Of a stretch of DNA of 64,000 nucleotides, positions 11,278-19,522 are shown in pieces. This DNA comes from Prorocentrum cordatum (lineage: Eukaryota > Sar > Dinophyceae > Prorocentrales > Prorocentraceae), in the NCBI GenBank assembly GCA_963575745.1, contig CAUYUJ010020726.1, positions 678,969 through 742,968 of the forward strand, written 5' to 3'. The position numbers were made by a program, and so were the translations under genes. Numbering within the stretch: the stretch's first letter is position 1; each line of letters begins with the position of its first letter. The notes below the pieces were generated by a model that had not been told where the DNA came from, did not search any database, and saw only the letters and a list, made by a program, of their open reading frames with translations.

Positions 11278-11450
11278 TCGCTCCTGAGGACGTCCGGGGA
11301 GGACAAAGGATTGCAAAAAACCTGAACGAAGGATTGCAAAAAAACCTGGGTGAAGGATAGAAGAAAAAACAGTGTTTTTGTTTGCAATCCTTTGCAATCC
11401 TGGTTTTTTTTTTGCAATCCTTCGCTCCTGAGGACGCCCGGGGAGGACAA
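11278..11450. mobile_element. Foldback element (11307-11421) between 29-bp direct repeats
   Basis: The core starts AGGATTGCAAAAAACC and ends with its complement GCAATCCT after a T-run. Copies of the GGATTGCAAAAAA unit recur inside in both orientations. On each side lies the same 29-bp sequence (11278-11306 and 11422-11450, one mismatch) encoding SLLRT-S/P-GEDK. The right copy is followed by GTGGCA, a possible splice donor. Confidence 0.6.
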
Positions 11451-11651
11451 GTGGCACCGATAGCGCGCGGCTCGTGCCGGGGGAGCCCCTCGTCGGCACG
11501 GCGGAGTGCGCCTCGAGATTATTGCCACGTTTCCTTGACAAAGTATATACACAAAGCATCACATGGCAGCACTGACGTGGATTTGGAAAGTAGAAACCTG
11601 GAGTTTAAAGAAGAATCAAAAACAAAAAAGGGAACACAAAATCATGTCCGA

Positions 11652-14600
11652 AGGCACCCCTTGAGAGGTCCGGGGGGCCGCGGTATCGGGACCCCAATCG
11701 CCCACCCAAGGACGCACGCGGTCATCGACAGCGAGGACGCCACGTACGTCATCGTGTTTACACGGGCGCGCGAGCCTGGCAGTGTGGATCCCGACAGGCT
11801 GATCTTGGACCCGCAGGAGCGGGCGAGGCAGATCTTCGTGCGGCCCGAGGACCAGGAGATCGAGGGTCTCGGCTCCGAACCTGTCCGCGCCGCCGTATAC
11901 CATGAGCTTGTGCGGCAGAGGATCCAGGCGCTTCTTCTGAGAAGTGGTTTCATGTGTTCTTCTTTCCCTAGCGTAGATGGAGACGAAACCTTCCTGAAGA
12001 TCCATTTGGACCCCGAGGGAGAGACGGTCTACGCGCTGGCCGAGCACTTCGAGTACAGGGTGCCCCTCAGCAGGAAGTGCTACAAATCTACGAAGCAGAT
12101 CACCAATCAAGCAGGTTGGACATGCTTCGCCCATACCGCCTTCACCAGGAAGCTGCACCAGGAGGGGAAACTACAGCCATTCCGGCAAGTGGACCTGATA
12201 CGCATCGCCTATCAGCATCTGTCCAGCTTGGTGAATTTGGAGCAGCTGCTGCTCCAGGAATTCATCGTTACCCACTTCCCCGCGGCGGGTTTTGAGGAGT
12301 TGAGGGCCCTCGAGATGCACTGGACTCTGCCATTGCACTGCCGCGCACAGCTTGTGCCCAAGCAGGTCAAGGATTATTTCGGTGAGAAGATTGGTTTCTA
12401 CGTTCACTTTTTTATTTTCTACATCCGTGCTCTGTGCGTGTTGAGCCTGATCGCATTGCCCTTCACCTTGGTTAAAAGGTGTGTCTTCCCCGCCGACGTG
12501 CACATGGCAGCACTGGTCAACATCGGGTTCGGGGCCGCGGTAGTGCTGTGGGCGGTGTTCTTCGAGGTCATCCTGGTCCGGAGCATCGCCCGCACCGCCC
12601 AGGGGTGGTCAACTAGACGTTAGAGTGACCCTTCGCCGGAGTGACCTTTGGTGCGCGCTCACTGGGGTCCCCCGATCGCCGCGCTCGTTGCGATATAAGC
12701 GTCTTGCGCGCTTGTGTTTGGCCTCCTCGCGCCCCCACAAAAGCCGCGCACCAAAGGTCACTCTTACCCAGGGTCGCTCTTGCGTGTAGTCGAGGTGGGG
12801 AACCAATGAGGCCAGGCTGGCGCCCGGGCAGGAGGTCCCGGGGGTGGGCTTCGACCCCAGCCTGGCGGGCACCCGGAGGGAGCGCCAACTGCACGTCTTC
12901 GCGGCGCTGTGCTCGGCCTCGTACTGCATGCTGTTCGTGCTGGGCGTCATGGTCATCAACTCGCAGCGGCTGAACGAGTCGTGCCAGAAGACCAAGGCTT
13001 AAGGGCGAAGAACGGTATGAAATAAACTTTTTCGCCGTCGGGGGCGCCTGCCCCTGGGCGGCTGGAAAGTTTATACCCCTACGGTGCCACCGTAAGGGTA
13101 TAAACTTTCCAGCCGCCCTGGGGCAGGTGTCCCCGACGGCGAAAACGTTTATGTTATACCGTTCTTCGCCCGTAAAAAGGCGTGGCTCATCGCGGCGTTA
13201 ATTGTCGTCGCGAAGAAGGTGTGGGGCATGATCGCGCCGCGGCTCACCAGGCTGGAGAACCACAGGACGCAGAAGCGCTTCGACGACGAGCTGACGCTGA
13301 GGCTTTCAGCCTTGAAGATATTCTTCCTGCTCTGGCCAGCTTTGGATGTCTTCGTCTTCGAAGGGCACTCGCACTGTGCAGGCACCAGGAGGGAGGCAGC
13401 CGAGATGGTTTACGGGGCGTTGCCATTGAACGGTTCGGCCCCAAAGTGGCCTCGAGGGGAGTTCGCTGGCGAGTTGAACGTGAATACGTACGAGGATCGG
13501 CTACGCGTAAGAGTGACCGTTCGCCAGGGTGGCCTGTGGTGTGGGCTCACAGGGGATCCCAGAGCACTAGCCTGCGCGCTTGGATCTTGCCCCCGCAGGC
13601 CCCCCCGAAGCCGCGCAACAAAGGTCACGCCTGCCTAAGGTCGCTCTTTGCGTGCAGCCGAGAGGAGCTTCTCGCTGGGTACTACTTGGATTCGAGGCCG
13701 GGGGCATCGAACACGCTTTGGCACCTTCCTGGGGAGGGCCACATGGTTTGCCTATCGTCCTGCCTTCCGAAAGAGGATTGCGTTCGAGTTCATGACCGTG
13801 TGGATTGTAAGACAAATTGCCATGTGGACTTTGAGTACCAAATCCATACTCAGTTTGTCCTGCACGTCGCTTCGTCATTGTTGCTTACAGTAGTCCCTCT
13901 CGTCTTCACTAAGCGTGCTATCAGGCAGGATTTTTCGGCGGCACAGCGACAGAATGCCCCGAGGGACCACGCGCAATCTCGGGCCGCCGAGTACTCAGAT
14001 TTGGAAGTGCAAGCGAAGTGCCAAATAAATGCAAAATACGAGTATGCACAGTGGGGGGGGTCCTTTGTCGAGGACTTCCTGGAGCTAATGCTTGGGTTCG
14101 CGTACATTACTATTTTCGCCATGGTCAAGCCTGCTATGATCTTGATCGCAACTGTCGCGCAGCTAGTGGAGTACGGCCTGCTCGTCCTGCGGATGCGACT
14201 TGTAACGGGTCGGCCGTACCCAGAAGCGGCCGCAGACATCGGTAAGTGGAGGTTGGTGATTGTGATGGTCGGGACCGTCGCAGCTTTCTTTAACGGGTAC
14301 ATCGCGGCATTCGTGATACGGCCAGCGTGGTTCACGGGCGTTCAGCGATGGTTGGTGTTCTTGGTCTTTGGTGGCGTCAGCCTGCTGGTGCGCACGATCG
14401 TTCGGAACGTGGTCCCCGATCAGCCCCATGATGTCCGCCTTATCGACGACTACAACGCTGACGTATTACGGCATCTCCGGCCTGTGGTGGAGACGCTTCA
14501 GTTCGAGGAGGGCCATCGTCAAAATCATGTGGACATCCGCTTGTGCCCGGACGACATGCCTGACGTGGGTGCCATGTCAACTAGTTTGGTTCACAATCCA

Positions 14601-14732
14601 CTGGAAGCGCTGGAGTGCGGCCTGTCCACAGTGACCAACCTGTCTCCGCGCTCGCCAACGCTACTAGAAACGATGGCGCTGCGCACACGTAACCCACTGG
14701 AGAAGGCAAAGCGGACTCATCATCGTCAGTAG
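11652..14732 (+). CDS. Anoctamin (TMEM16-family) membrane protein, four exons
   Basis: Predicted TMEM16/anoctamin, a family of calcium-regulated ion channels and lipid scramblases. Exons: about 11652-12604, 12795-12996, 13180-13494 and 13665-14732 (stop TAG), joining to about 845 codons in one frame. Exon 1 carries the cytosolic N-terminal part and the family hallmark KDYFGEKIGFYVHFFIFYIR entering helix 1, then a second hydrophobic segment. Exon 2 starts at WGTNEA. Exon 3 has RLTRLENHRTQKRFDDELTL, matching the conserved LENHRT block. Exon 4 has helices including FLELMLGFAYITIFAMVKP and VAQLVEYGLLVL. By eye, the TM7 acidic pair is present as D/E and one TM8 Glu remains. The TM6 Asn/Glu pair and the second TM8 acid appear to be missing, so calcium gating may be altered. 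The true start is uncertain: the frame stays open upstream into repeats, and a 5' exon may exist. All introns are inserted elements. Confidence 0.9.
12609..12793 (+). mobile_element. Introner forming anoctamin intron 1 (intron 12605-12794, GT-AG)
   Basis: A 185-bp element starting TCAACTAGACGTTAGAGTGA and ending GTCGCTCTTGCGTGTAGTCGA, the imperfect complement. A second inverted pair inside is GAGTGACCTTTGGTGCGCG and its perfect complement. Flanking 5-bp duplication: GGTGG at 12604-12608 and 12794-12798. Cutting G|GTGG gives a GT donor from the duplication and an AG acceptor made of the element's last A plus the duplication's first G. The join reads AQGW-GTNEA, with no residue added or lost. 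An inner pair GTTAGAG...TGTAG also exists but would shift the frame. Confidence 0.85.
12999..13176. mobile_element. Palindromic foldback introner forming anoctamin intron 2 (12997-13179, GC-AG)
   Basis: A 178-bp near-perfect palindrome: left arm TTAAGGGCGAAGAACGGTAT, right arm ATACCGTTCTTCGCCCGTAAA, complementary almost to the centre (about 13085). Flanked by exact 5-bp AAGGC (12994-12998 and 13177-13181). Cutting AAG|GC gives a GC donor and AG acceptor, both from the duplicated target, and joins KTK to AWLIAALIVV in frame. Left unspliced, it introduces TAA at its second codon. Confidence 0.85.
13497..13661 (+). mobile_element. Introner forming anoctamin intron 3 (13495-13664, GA-AG)
   Basis: A 165-bp relative of the intron 1 element: starts TCGGCTACGCGTAAGAGTGA, ends GCTCTTTGCGTGCAGCCGA. 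Exact 5-bp duplication GAGGA at 13492-13496 and 13662-13666. Cutting GAG|GA gives a GA donor, a type known in dinoflagellates, and an AG acceptor, and restores NVNTYE-ELLAGYYLD. The stronger-looking inner sites GTAAGAG and GTGCAG would add 19 nt and break the frame, as the inner pair would in intron 1. Confidence 0.85.
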
Positions 14733-15930
14733 CAGCGTGTGCTTGAATCGTCTACCAATCTTGAAGCTTCTGATCCAGTTCAGTGTGTCGCACTGTAGGA
14801 GCATCTGGCTCATGAGAACCATATTGGGAAGGCCTTGCGGCCGGTGCCGCCCACTCTGAAGGGGGACGACGACCACGACGGTAGCGTCGGCGGCGACGAC
14901 GACAATGACGAGGGGCAGAGTCCTCAGTGATGCTTCGTGGGGCGTCTGTGGGGCTTCTTCGGAGCACGCTCGTAAGCCTCTGGGAGGCAGTTTTGGAGCC
15001 TCTTGAGAGCATCTTGGGGTCCTCTTGGGGCCCTCTTGGGGGTCCCCTCGGGCTTCCTGGGGGCCTCTTGGGGGCCCCTCGGGGCCCTGTGGGGGCCTCT
15101 TGGGGGCCTCTTGGGGCCTCCTGGGAGCTTCTCGGGGCCGAGGGCTCGAAATGTTCGTTCGGGCTCCCGTGTGGGCACTCTCTTGGATCCCTCACGTGCC
15201 GCTCTTGGTGACATCTTTGGCCGTCCTGCGGTGTCGGAAAGCCGAAAAGGCGAGAACGCCATAATCTCATACGAACAGCCATCGGAAAATCACGCAATCC
15301 CACCAGCCATTTGGGCGACAGGTGGTCTAAGGGTGATCTCTGTTTTCTTCCACAACCCCTCTTCCCTTCGGGGATGGGGACCCTCCCCCTACCCTCCCTG
15401 GGATTCCTGGGGAGGGGGACCGATGTGTCAGAGGGTCCTTTCTCGGCCAGTGGGAGGGCAAATTCTTGACACCCCTCACGAGGATCGTGGTCCCCGAAGG
15501 GGGGGGGGGGGACATCGAGGATCCCCTCTCTTTTGACCGACCGCCTCGAAGATGGCCCCAAGAGGCCCTCCAGGGCTCCTAAGAGGCCCCCAAGAGAGCC
15601 CGAAGAGCGTCCCAAGAGGCCCCAAGAGGCCTCCAAGAGGCACCCGAGAGGCACCCGAGAGGCACCCTGAGCGGCACCCCAAGAGGCCCAAGAAGCTTAC
15701 CCGAGGCACGCAAGACACAGTCTCGTCCTCGTCCTCCTCCTTGTCCTCCTCGTCCTCGTCCTCGTCCCCTTCCTCGTCTCATCCTCGTTGACCTCCTCGT
15801 CCTTATCCTCCTCTTCCTCTTCCTGCTGGTTCTCCTGCTCCTCCTCCTCGTCCTCTCGTTCTCGTCAGTATCCTTCGTCCTCGTCCTCGTCATTTTCTTC
15901 CCCCTCATTCCTCCATTCCTTCGCCTTATA
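14733..15930. other. Intergenic: degenerate GGCCTCTTGGGG repeats and CTC microsatellite
   Basis: From about 14940 to 15140 the plus strand repeats units like GGGGCCTCTTGG. From 15550 to 15700 the complement (CCAAGAGGCCCC) predominates, so the two blocks are inverted relative to each other. A CTC/GTC-rich microsatellite fills 15720-15900. The poly-Gly/Leu/Pro frames here are by-products of the repeats. No gene seen. Confidence 0.6.
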
Positions 15931-17650
15931 GATAATTCTTCCCTGTCGCACCCCGAGGCCGGTTTTTAGGGCTGGTGGGTCGTTTCGCCTGAGACTTCCC
16001 CACCATTATGACTCTGAGGTTTTACAAGTGGCAACAGGTTCACCGATGGAGGGCGGGTCGCTTTCAAACTGTGGCTCTCGCCTTAGCGTCGCGCACATTA
16101 TGTTTAAACATGTGCAAGGGCTTCACGGATTGAGGGCGGGTCGTTTTCAAGATGTGGTTCTCGCTTTGGCGCCGCGCACATTCCATGCCAACGATCGCAA
16201 GAGCCTTACACTTTGAGGGCGATCGTTTTCAAAAGGTGGTTCTCGCTTTGGCGCCGCGCACATTCGTTTCAAACATTTGCAAGAATTTCACGGATTGAAG
16301 GCGTGTGGTTTTGCACATTGTGGCTCTCGCTTTAGCGCCGCGCATATTCGTTTTATAAGCTTGCAAGGGTTTCACGGATTTAGGGCGGGTCGTTTTCAAA
16401 ATGTGGTTGTCGCCTTAGCGCCGCAAGCACTCGTCTTAAACCTTTGCAAGAGTTTCAGATTGAAGGCGGGCCGTTTTCAACATGTGGCTCTCGCCTTAGC
16501 GACGCGCGCATTCGTTTAACAATATGTGCAAGAGTTTCACATATTCCCATGATCAGCGCACCAGACATGGTTGTTTGGAAGAGTTTCTGGGTTACGCGGG
16601 CGCCACAGTTATGTTGATTCGGTGTGTTGAAATCCCCCAAATGACGTTCTGGCAAGATTCTGAACCGTCAAGACGCAGCAGTCATGTTGATACGTGGCGT
16701 TGAAATCCCCAGAACAATGTTTTGGCACGCTCCAGGATGTTCAAACTGTTGTCTTCCAGCGAGGCAGTTCCCTCTCTGGAAATGAACAGTCGTATGGGGC
16801 CTATGCAGAGGAAGTTTGGAGGGAGGGTTAGTTCCAACATCGTTGGTGGCCCTTGGGTTTCCATTGGTTCTTATCGATAACTTATCCCTGTCGCACCCCG
16901 AGGCAAGTTTTTAGGGTGGGCCGGGCGTTTCGCTTGAGATTTCTTCGCCGTGTATGATTCCGAAACTCTCAACATGGCAACAGCTTCTCAGATGGAGGGC
17001 GGGTTGTTTTCAAGGAGGTGGCTCTCGCCTTTTCGCCGCGCACGTTCGTGTGATAAGCTTGCAAGAGTTTCACGGATTGAGGGCGGGCCGTTTTCAAATC
17101 GTTGATTTCGCCATAGCGCCCCGCGCATTCTTTGTAAAACATGCAAGAACTTCACGGATTGAGGGCGGGTCGCTTTCAACAGGTGGTTCTCGCTTTGGCG
17201 CCGCGCACATTCGTTTCAAACATTTGCAAGAGTTTCACGGATTGAAGGCGGGTGATTTTGCAAGTTGTGGCTCTCGCCTTAGCGCCGCGCACAGCCGTCT
17301 CAAGATATTTGCAAGGGTTACACGGAGTCCCATGACCATCGTACCAAAATGGTGTTTTGGAGGGATTCAGGATTATGTGGGTGAACAGTTTTGTTGAATC
17401 GCGGTCATGCTATCCAATCAATGGCGTTGTGGTCGAATTCCGGATCGCCAACACGCAGCAGTCAGGTTGATACGTGGCGTTGGAATCCCGAGAACAATGT
17501 CTTGGCATGCTCCACGATCTTCAATCGTTTGTCTTCCAACGAGGCAGTTCCGTCAATGGAAATGAGTTGCTGCAGGGGCCTATGAAGAGGGAGCTTGGAG
17601 GGAGGGTGAATTCCAATATCGTTGAAGGCTCTTGGGTTTTCACTGGTCCT
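15930..17650. repeat. Higher-order tandem array: 80-95-bp units nested in a duplicated block of about 0.9 kb
   Basis: Units contain GGCGGGTCGTTTTCAA, TGTGGTTCTCGC, GCGCCGCGCACATTCG and AAGAGTTTCACGGATTGA. About six occur at 16035-16560 and four at 16990-17320. The whole block is duplicated: CCCTGTCGCACCCCGAGGC heads both copies (about 15943 and 16886), and both end with GTTGATACGTGGCGTTG (16686 and 17466) followed by matching 170-bp tails. Non-coding. Confidence 0.85.
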
Positions 17651-18033
17651 TTTCCTCCTCGTTCTCATCCTCCCCCCCGTCCTTTCCCTCCTCCTCCTCC
17701 TCCACCCCTCTCTCCTCCTGCTCCTCATCCTCCTCCTCGTGCCCCCCCTCCTCCTCCTCCTCCTCCTCCTCCTCCTCCCTCCTCCTCCTCCTCCTCCTCC
17801 TCCTCCTCCTCCTCCTCCTCCTCCTCCTCCTCCTCCTCCTCCTCCTCCTCTCCTCCTCCCCTCCTCCTCCTCCTCCTCCTCCTCCTCCTCCTCCTCCTCC
17901 TCCCTCCTCCTCCTCCTCCTCCTCCTCCTCCTCCTCCACCCTCCTCCTCCTCCTCCTCCTCCTCCTCCTCCTCCTCCTCCTCCTCCTCCTCCTCCCTCCT
18001 CCTCCTCCTCCTTCTCCTCCTTCCTCCTCCTCT
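17640..18033 (+). repeat. (CTC)n polypyrimidine tract of about 390 bp
   Basis: Almost pure C/T on the plus strand, mostly CTC trinucleotides. It gives artefactual poly-Pro/Ser/Leu frames (and poly-Gly/Glu/Arg on the minus strand). It ends directly at the relict spliced leader, so it could serve as a pyrimidine tract for trans-splicing. Confidence 0.9.
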
Positions 18034-18054
18034 CCGTAGCCACTTGGGCTCTAG
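18034..18054 (+). other. Relict spliced-leader sequence
   Basis: The 21 bases begin CCGTAGCCA and match the dinoflagellate spliced-leader exon at 18 of 21 positions, without gaps, by eye and from memory of the consensus. Relict leaders mark genes re-inserted from trans-spliced mRNA. It lies directly before the gene at 18055-19522. A partial second echo (CCACTTGGGC) at about 18065-18074 could be an older leader or chance. Confidence 0.65.
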
Positions 18055-19522
18055 ACGGCCGCGCGCCACTTGGGCGCGCGCTCCCTCCGCGGTGCATCGG
18101 GCGCGGCGGCAGAGGCGGCGGCGGCGGCCTCATCGTGGTCAGGCACGGCGTCTCGTGCGCCAGCGTCGGCTCGCCCGCGGATGCTGCGGAGCGGATGGCC
18201 CTTCTGCAGGCGCAGGCCGCCAAGGGCCCATGCGTGGCGGGCGAGGCGCGGCCCGCCCTGGCGGCCGTGGCGCAGCAGCTGCTCGGCGCCGCGTTCGAGC
18301 TTGTCGCGACCCTGGGCGAGAACACCCTCGCCAAAGGGCTGCACTTGGTATCGCTCGGACGTGTGCGTGTTTCTCTCGGCGAGGACTATCGAGGAGCATC
18401 CTTGATCATCGAGCCGGACAAAAACACGCACGAAACCAAAACATGCACGGGGAACGGACGTCCGAGCGATGGCAAGTGCAGGGCCTGCGGGCGCGTGGCA
18501 TGCGGCCGCCCCCGCACCCGGTGCGCGCGCGGCGCGGGTTGGGCACTGCGGCCAGCTTGTTGCGCCACCCGGGCCTCGGCGAGGCGACCGTCGCCCAGAC
18601 AGTGCGCTGGCTAGGGCCGCACGCGGCCAAGATCGAGGCCGAGGGCACGGCCATCGTGGTGAACCTGAGGGCGGACTTCGGCGAGGTAGTCGAGGTCCCG
18701 CCAGAGGACGTGGACGACGCGAGCCTGGACACGGATGTGGACGGCGCCAACCAGTTCGTGGCCGAGGCACGCGTCAACCAGCTGTCGGTGGCCTCGTCCC
18801 CCTTTGAGGGGGTCGACTCGGAGGAGGCGTACTCCCCCTGCGGCGCACGCAAGGTCGAGAACCGGCTCATCGACCTCAAGGACCCCACCATGCAGCTGCG
18901 GGCAGACGTGCTGCAGCAGAAAGCGGGCGTCGAGGAGTTGCAGGCGGTGCTGCCCTCTGTCCCGTTGTTCCCGCTGCACGACCCGCACAGCAAGGTGGCG
19001 GAGGGCTTCGGTCGCCTCGTCGTGCACCGGGCCTGGCCGTGGACGTGGACGGCGCCAAGAGGCAGTTCGTGAACGAGGCGGGGCACGGGAGCATGCTTGT
19101 GGAGGCGCTGGGGGTCGTGCACTCGCACGGCAAGGACGAAGGGGCCGTTCGTGGACGACGGGGCGCAGGACGAGTTCGTGGATAACGGGCACGGCGAGGC
19201 GGAGGACGAGACGCAGCTCGTGACGCCGCCGAGGGTCGTGCACGCTCACGGCACGGACGTGGCCAAGGACCCCAAGAGCCTTGGCGTGGACGCGGGCGGC
19301 ACCATGGCGCTGTTCAAGAGCCTGCTCGTGAAGCCGCCTGAGGTCGTGGCCTCGCACAGCGAGAAGGTCGACGTGGATTCTGTCTCGGCCCTGCCTGGCT
19401 GCGATAGCGCTGACCTGTCCTCGCGCAGGCTCGTCATGGAGGCGGCGGAGGCGGGCTGCGGAATGAAGGCCCTCGGAAACCTCTTGCTGCCACTGCTGGC
19501 TGATGTGGATGCGCACGGGTGA
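18055..19522 (+). CDS. Retrogene-like repeat-containing protein of unknown function
   Basis: Not recognised. In-frame ATG at 18195 (MALLQAQAAKGPCVAGEARP) follows a relict spliced leader. Exon A (to 18347) ends LGENTLAKGLHL. After an inserted element the frame resumes at 18482 with GLRARGMR and continues through IEAEGTAIVVNLRADFGEVV. The protein repeats a motif of the type DVDGA..FV.EA followed by VVH-S/A-HG: DVDGANQFVAEARVNQL, then DVDGAKRQFVNEAGHGS with VVHSHG, then DGAQDEFVDNGHGEA with VVHAHG. Reading these needs two single-step frame changes (near 19030 and 19135), so the gene is frameshifted, carries unseen tiny introns, or the sequence has errors. TGA at 19520-19522 ends it. Upstream of the ATG the frame contains LIVVRHGVSCAS, which resembles the histidine-phosphatase RHG motif, but the rest of that fold is absent. 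Confidence 0.55.
18344..18476 (+). mobile_element. Family A MITE inserted in the gene, possible intron
   Basis: A 133-bp element with ends CTTGGTATCGCTCGGACGTG and GACGTCCGAGCGATGGCAAG (inverted repeat), flanked by TGCA at 18340-18343 and 18477-18480. Removing element plus one TGCA restores one frame (CTG CAG GGC CTG). A GT-AG intron 18348-18481, using GTATCG inside the element and TGCAG at its right edge, also keeps the frame, giving KGLHL-GLRAR. Confidence 0.75.

Noticed and set aside
11382-11651. Extension of the anoctamin N-terminus to ATG 11382
   Set aside because: It runs through the T-rich foldback and a direct repeat; it is open by chance and lacks family similarity.
15300-15320. AGCCATTTGGGCGACAG as another relict spliced leader
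   Set aside because: Only about 13 of 17 positions fit, the 5' part does not, and no coding region follows.
16035-17345. Regular repeats as a CRISPR array
   Set aside because: Units are contiguous and similar throughout with no unique spacers, and the window is eukaryotic.
18130-18180. RHG motif (LIVVRHGVSCAS) as evidence of a second histidine phosphatase
   Set aside because: No second catalytic His, Arg or acidic blocks follow, and the motif lies upstream of the likely ATG.
17474-19072. Very long open frame beginning in the CTC tract
   Set aside because: The first 190 codons are microsatellite translation (Ser/Pro/Leu runs); only the part after 18482 was kept, as exon B of the unknown gene.
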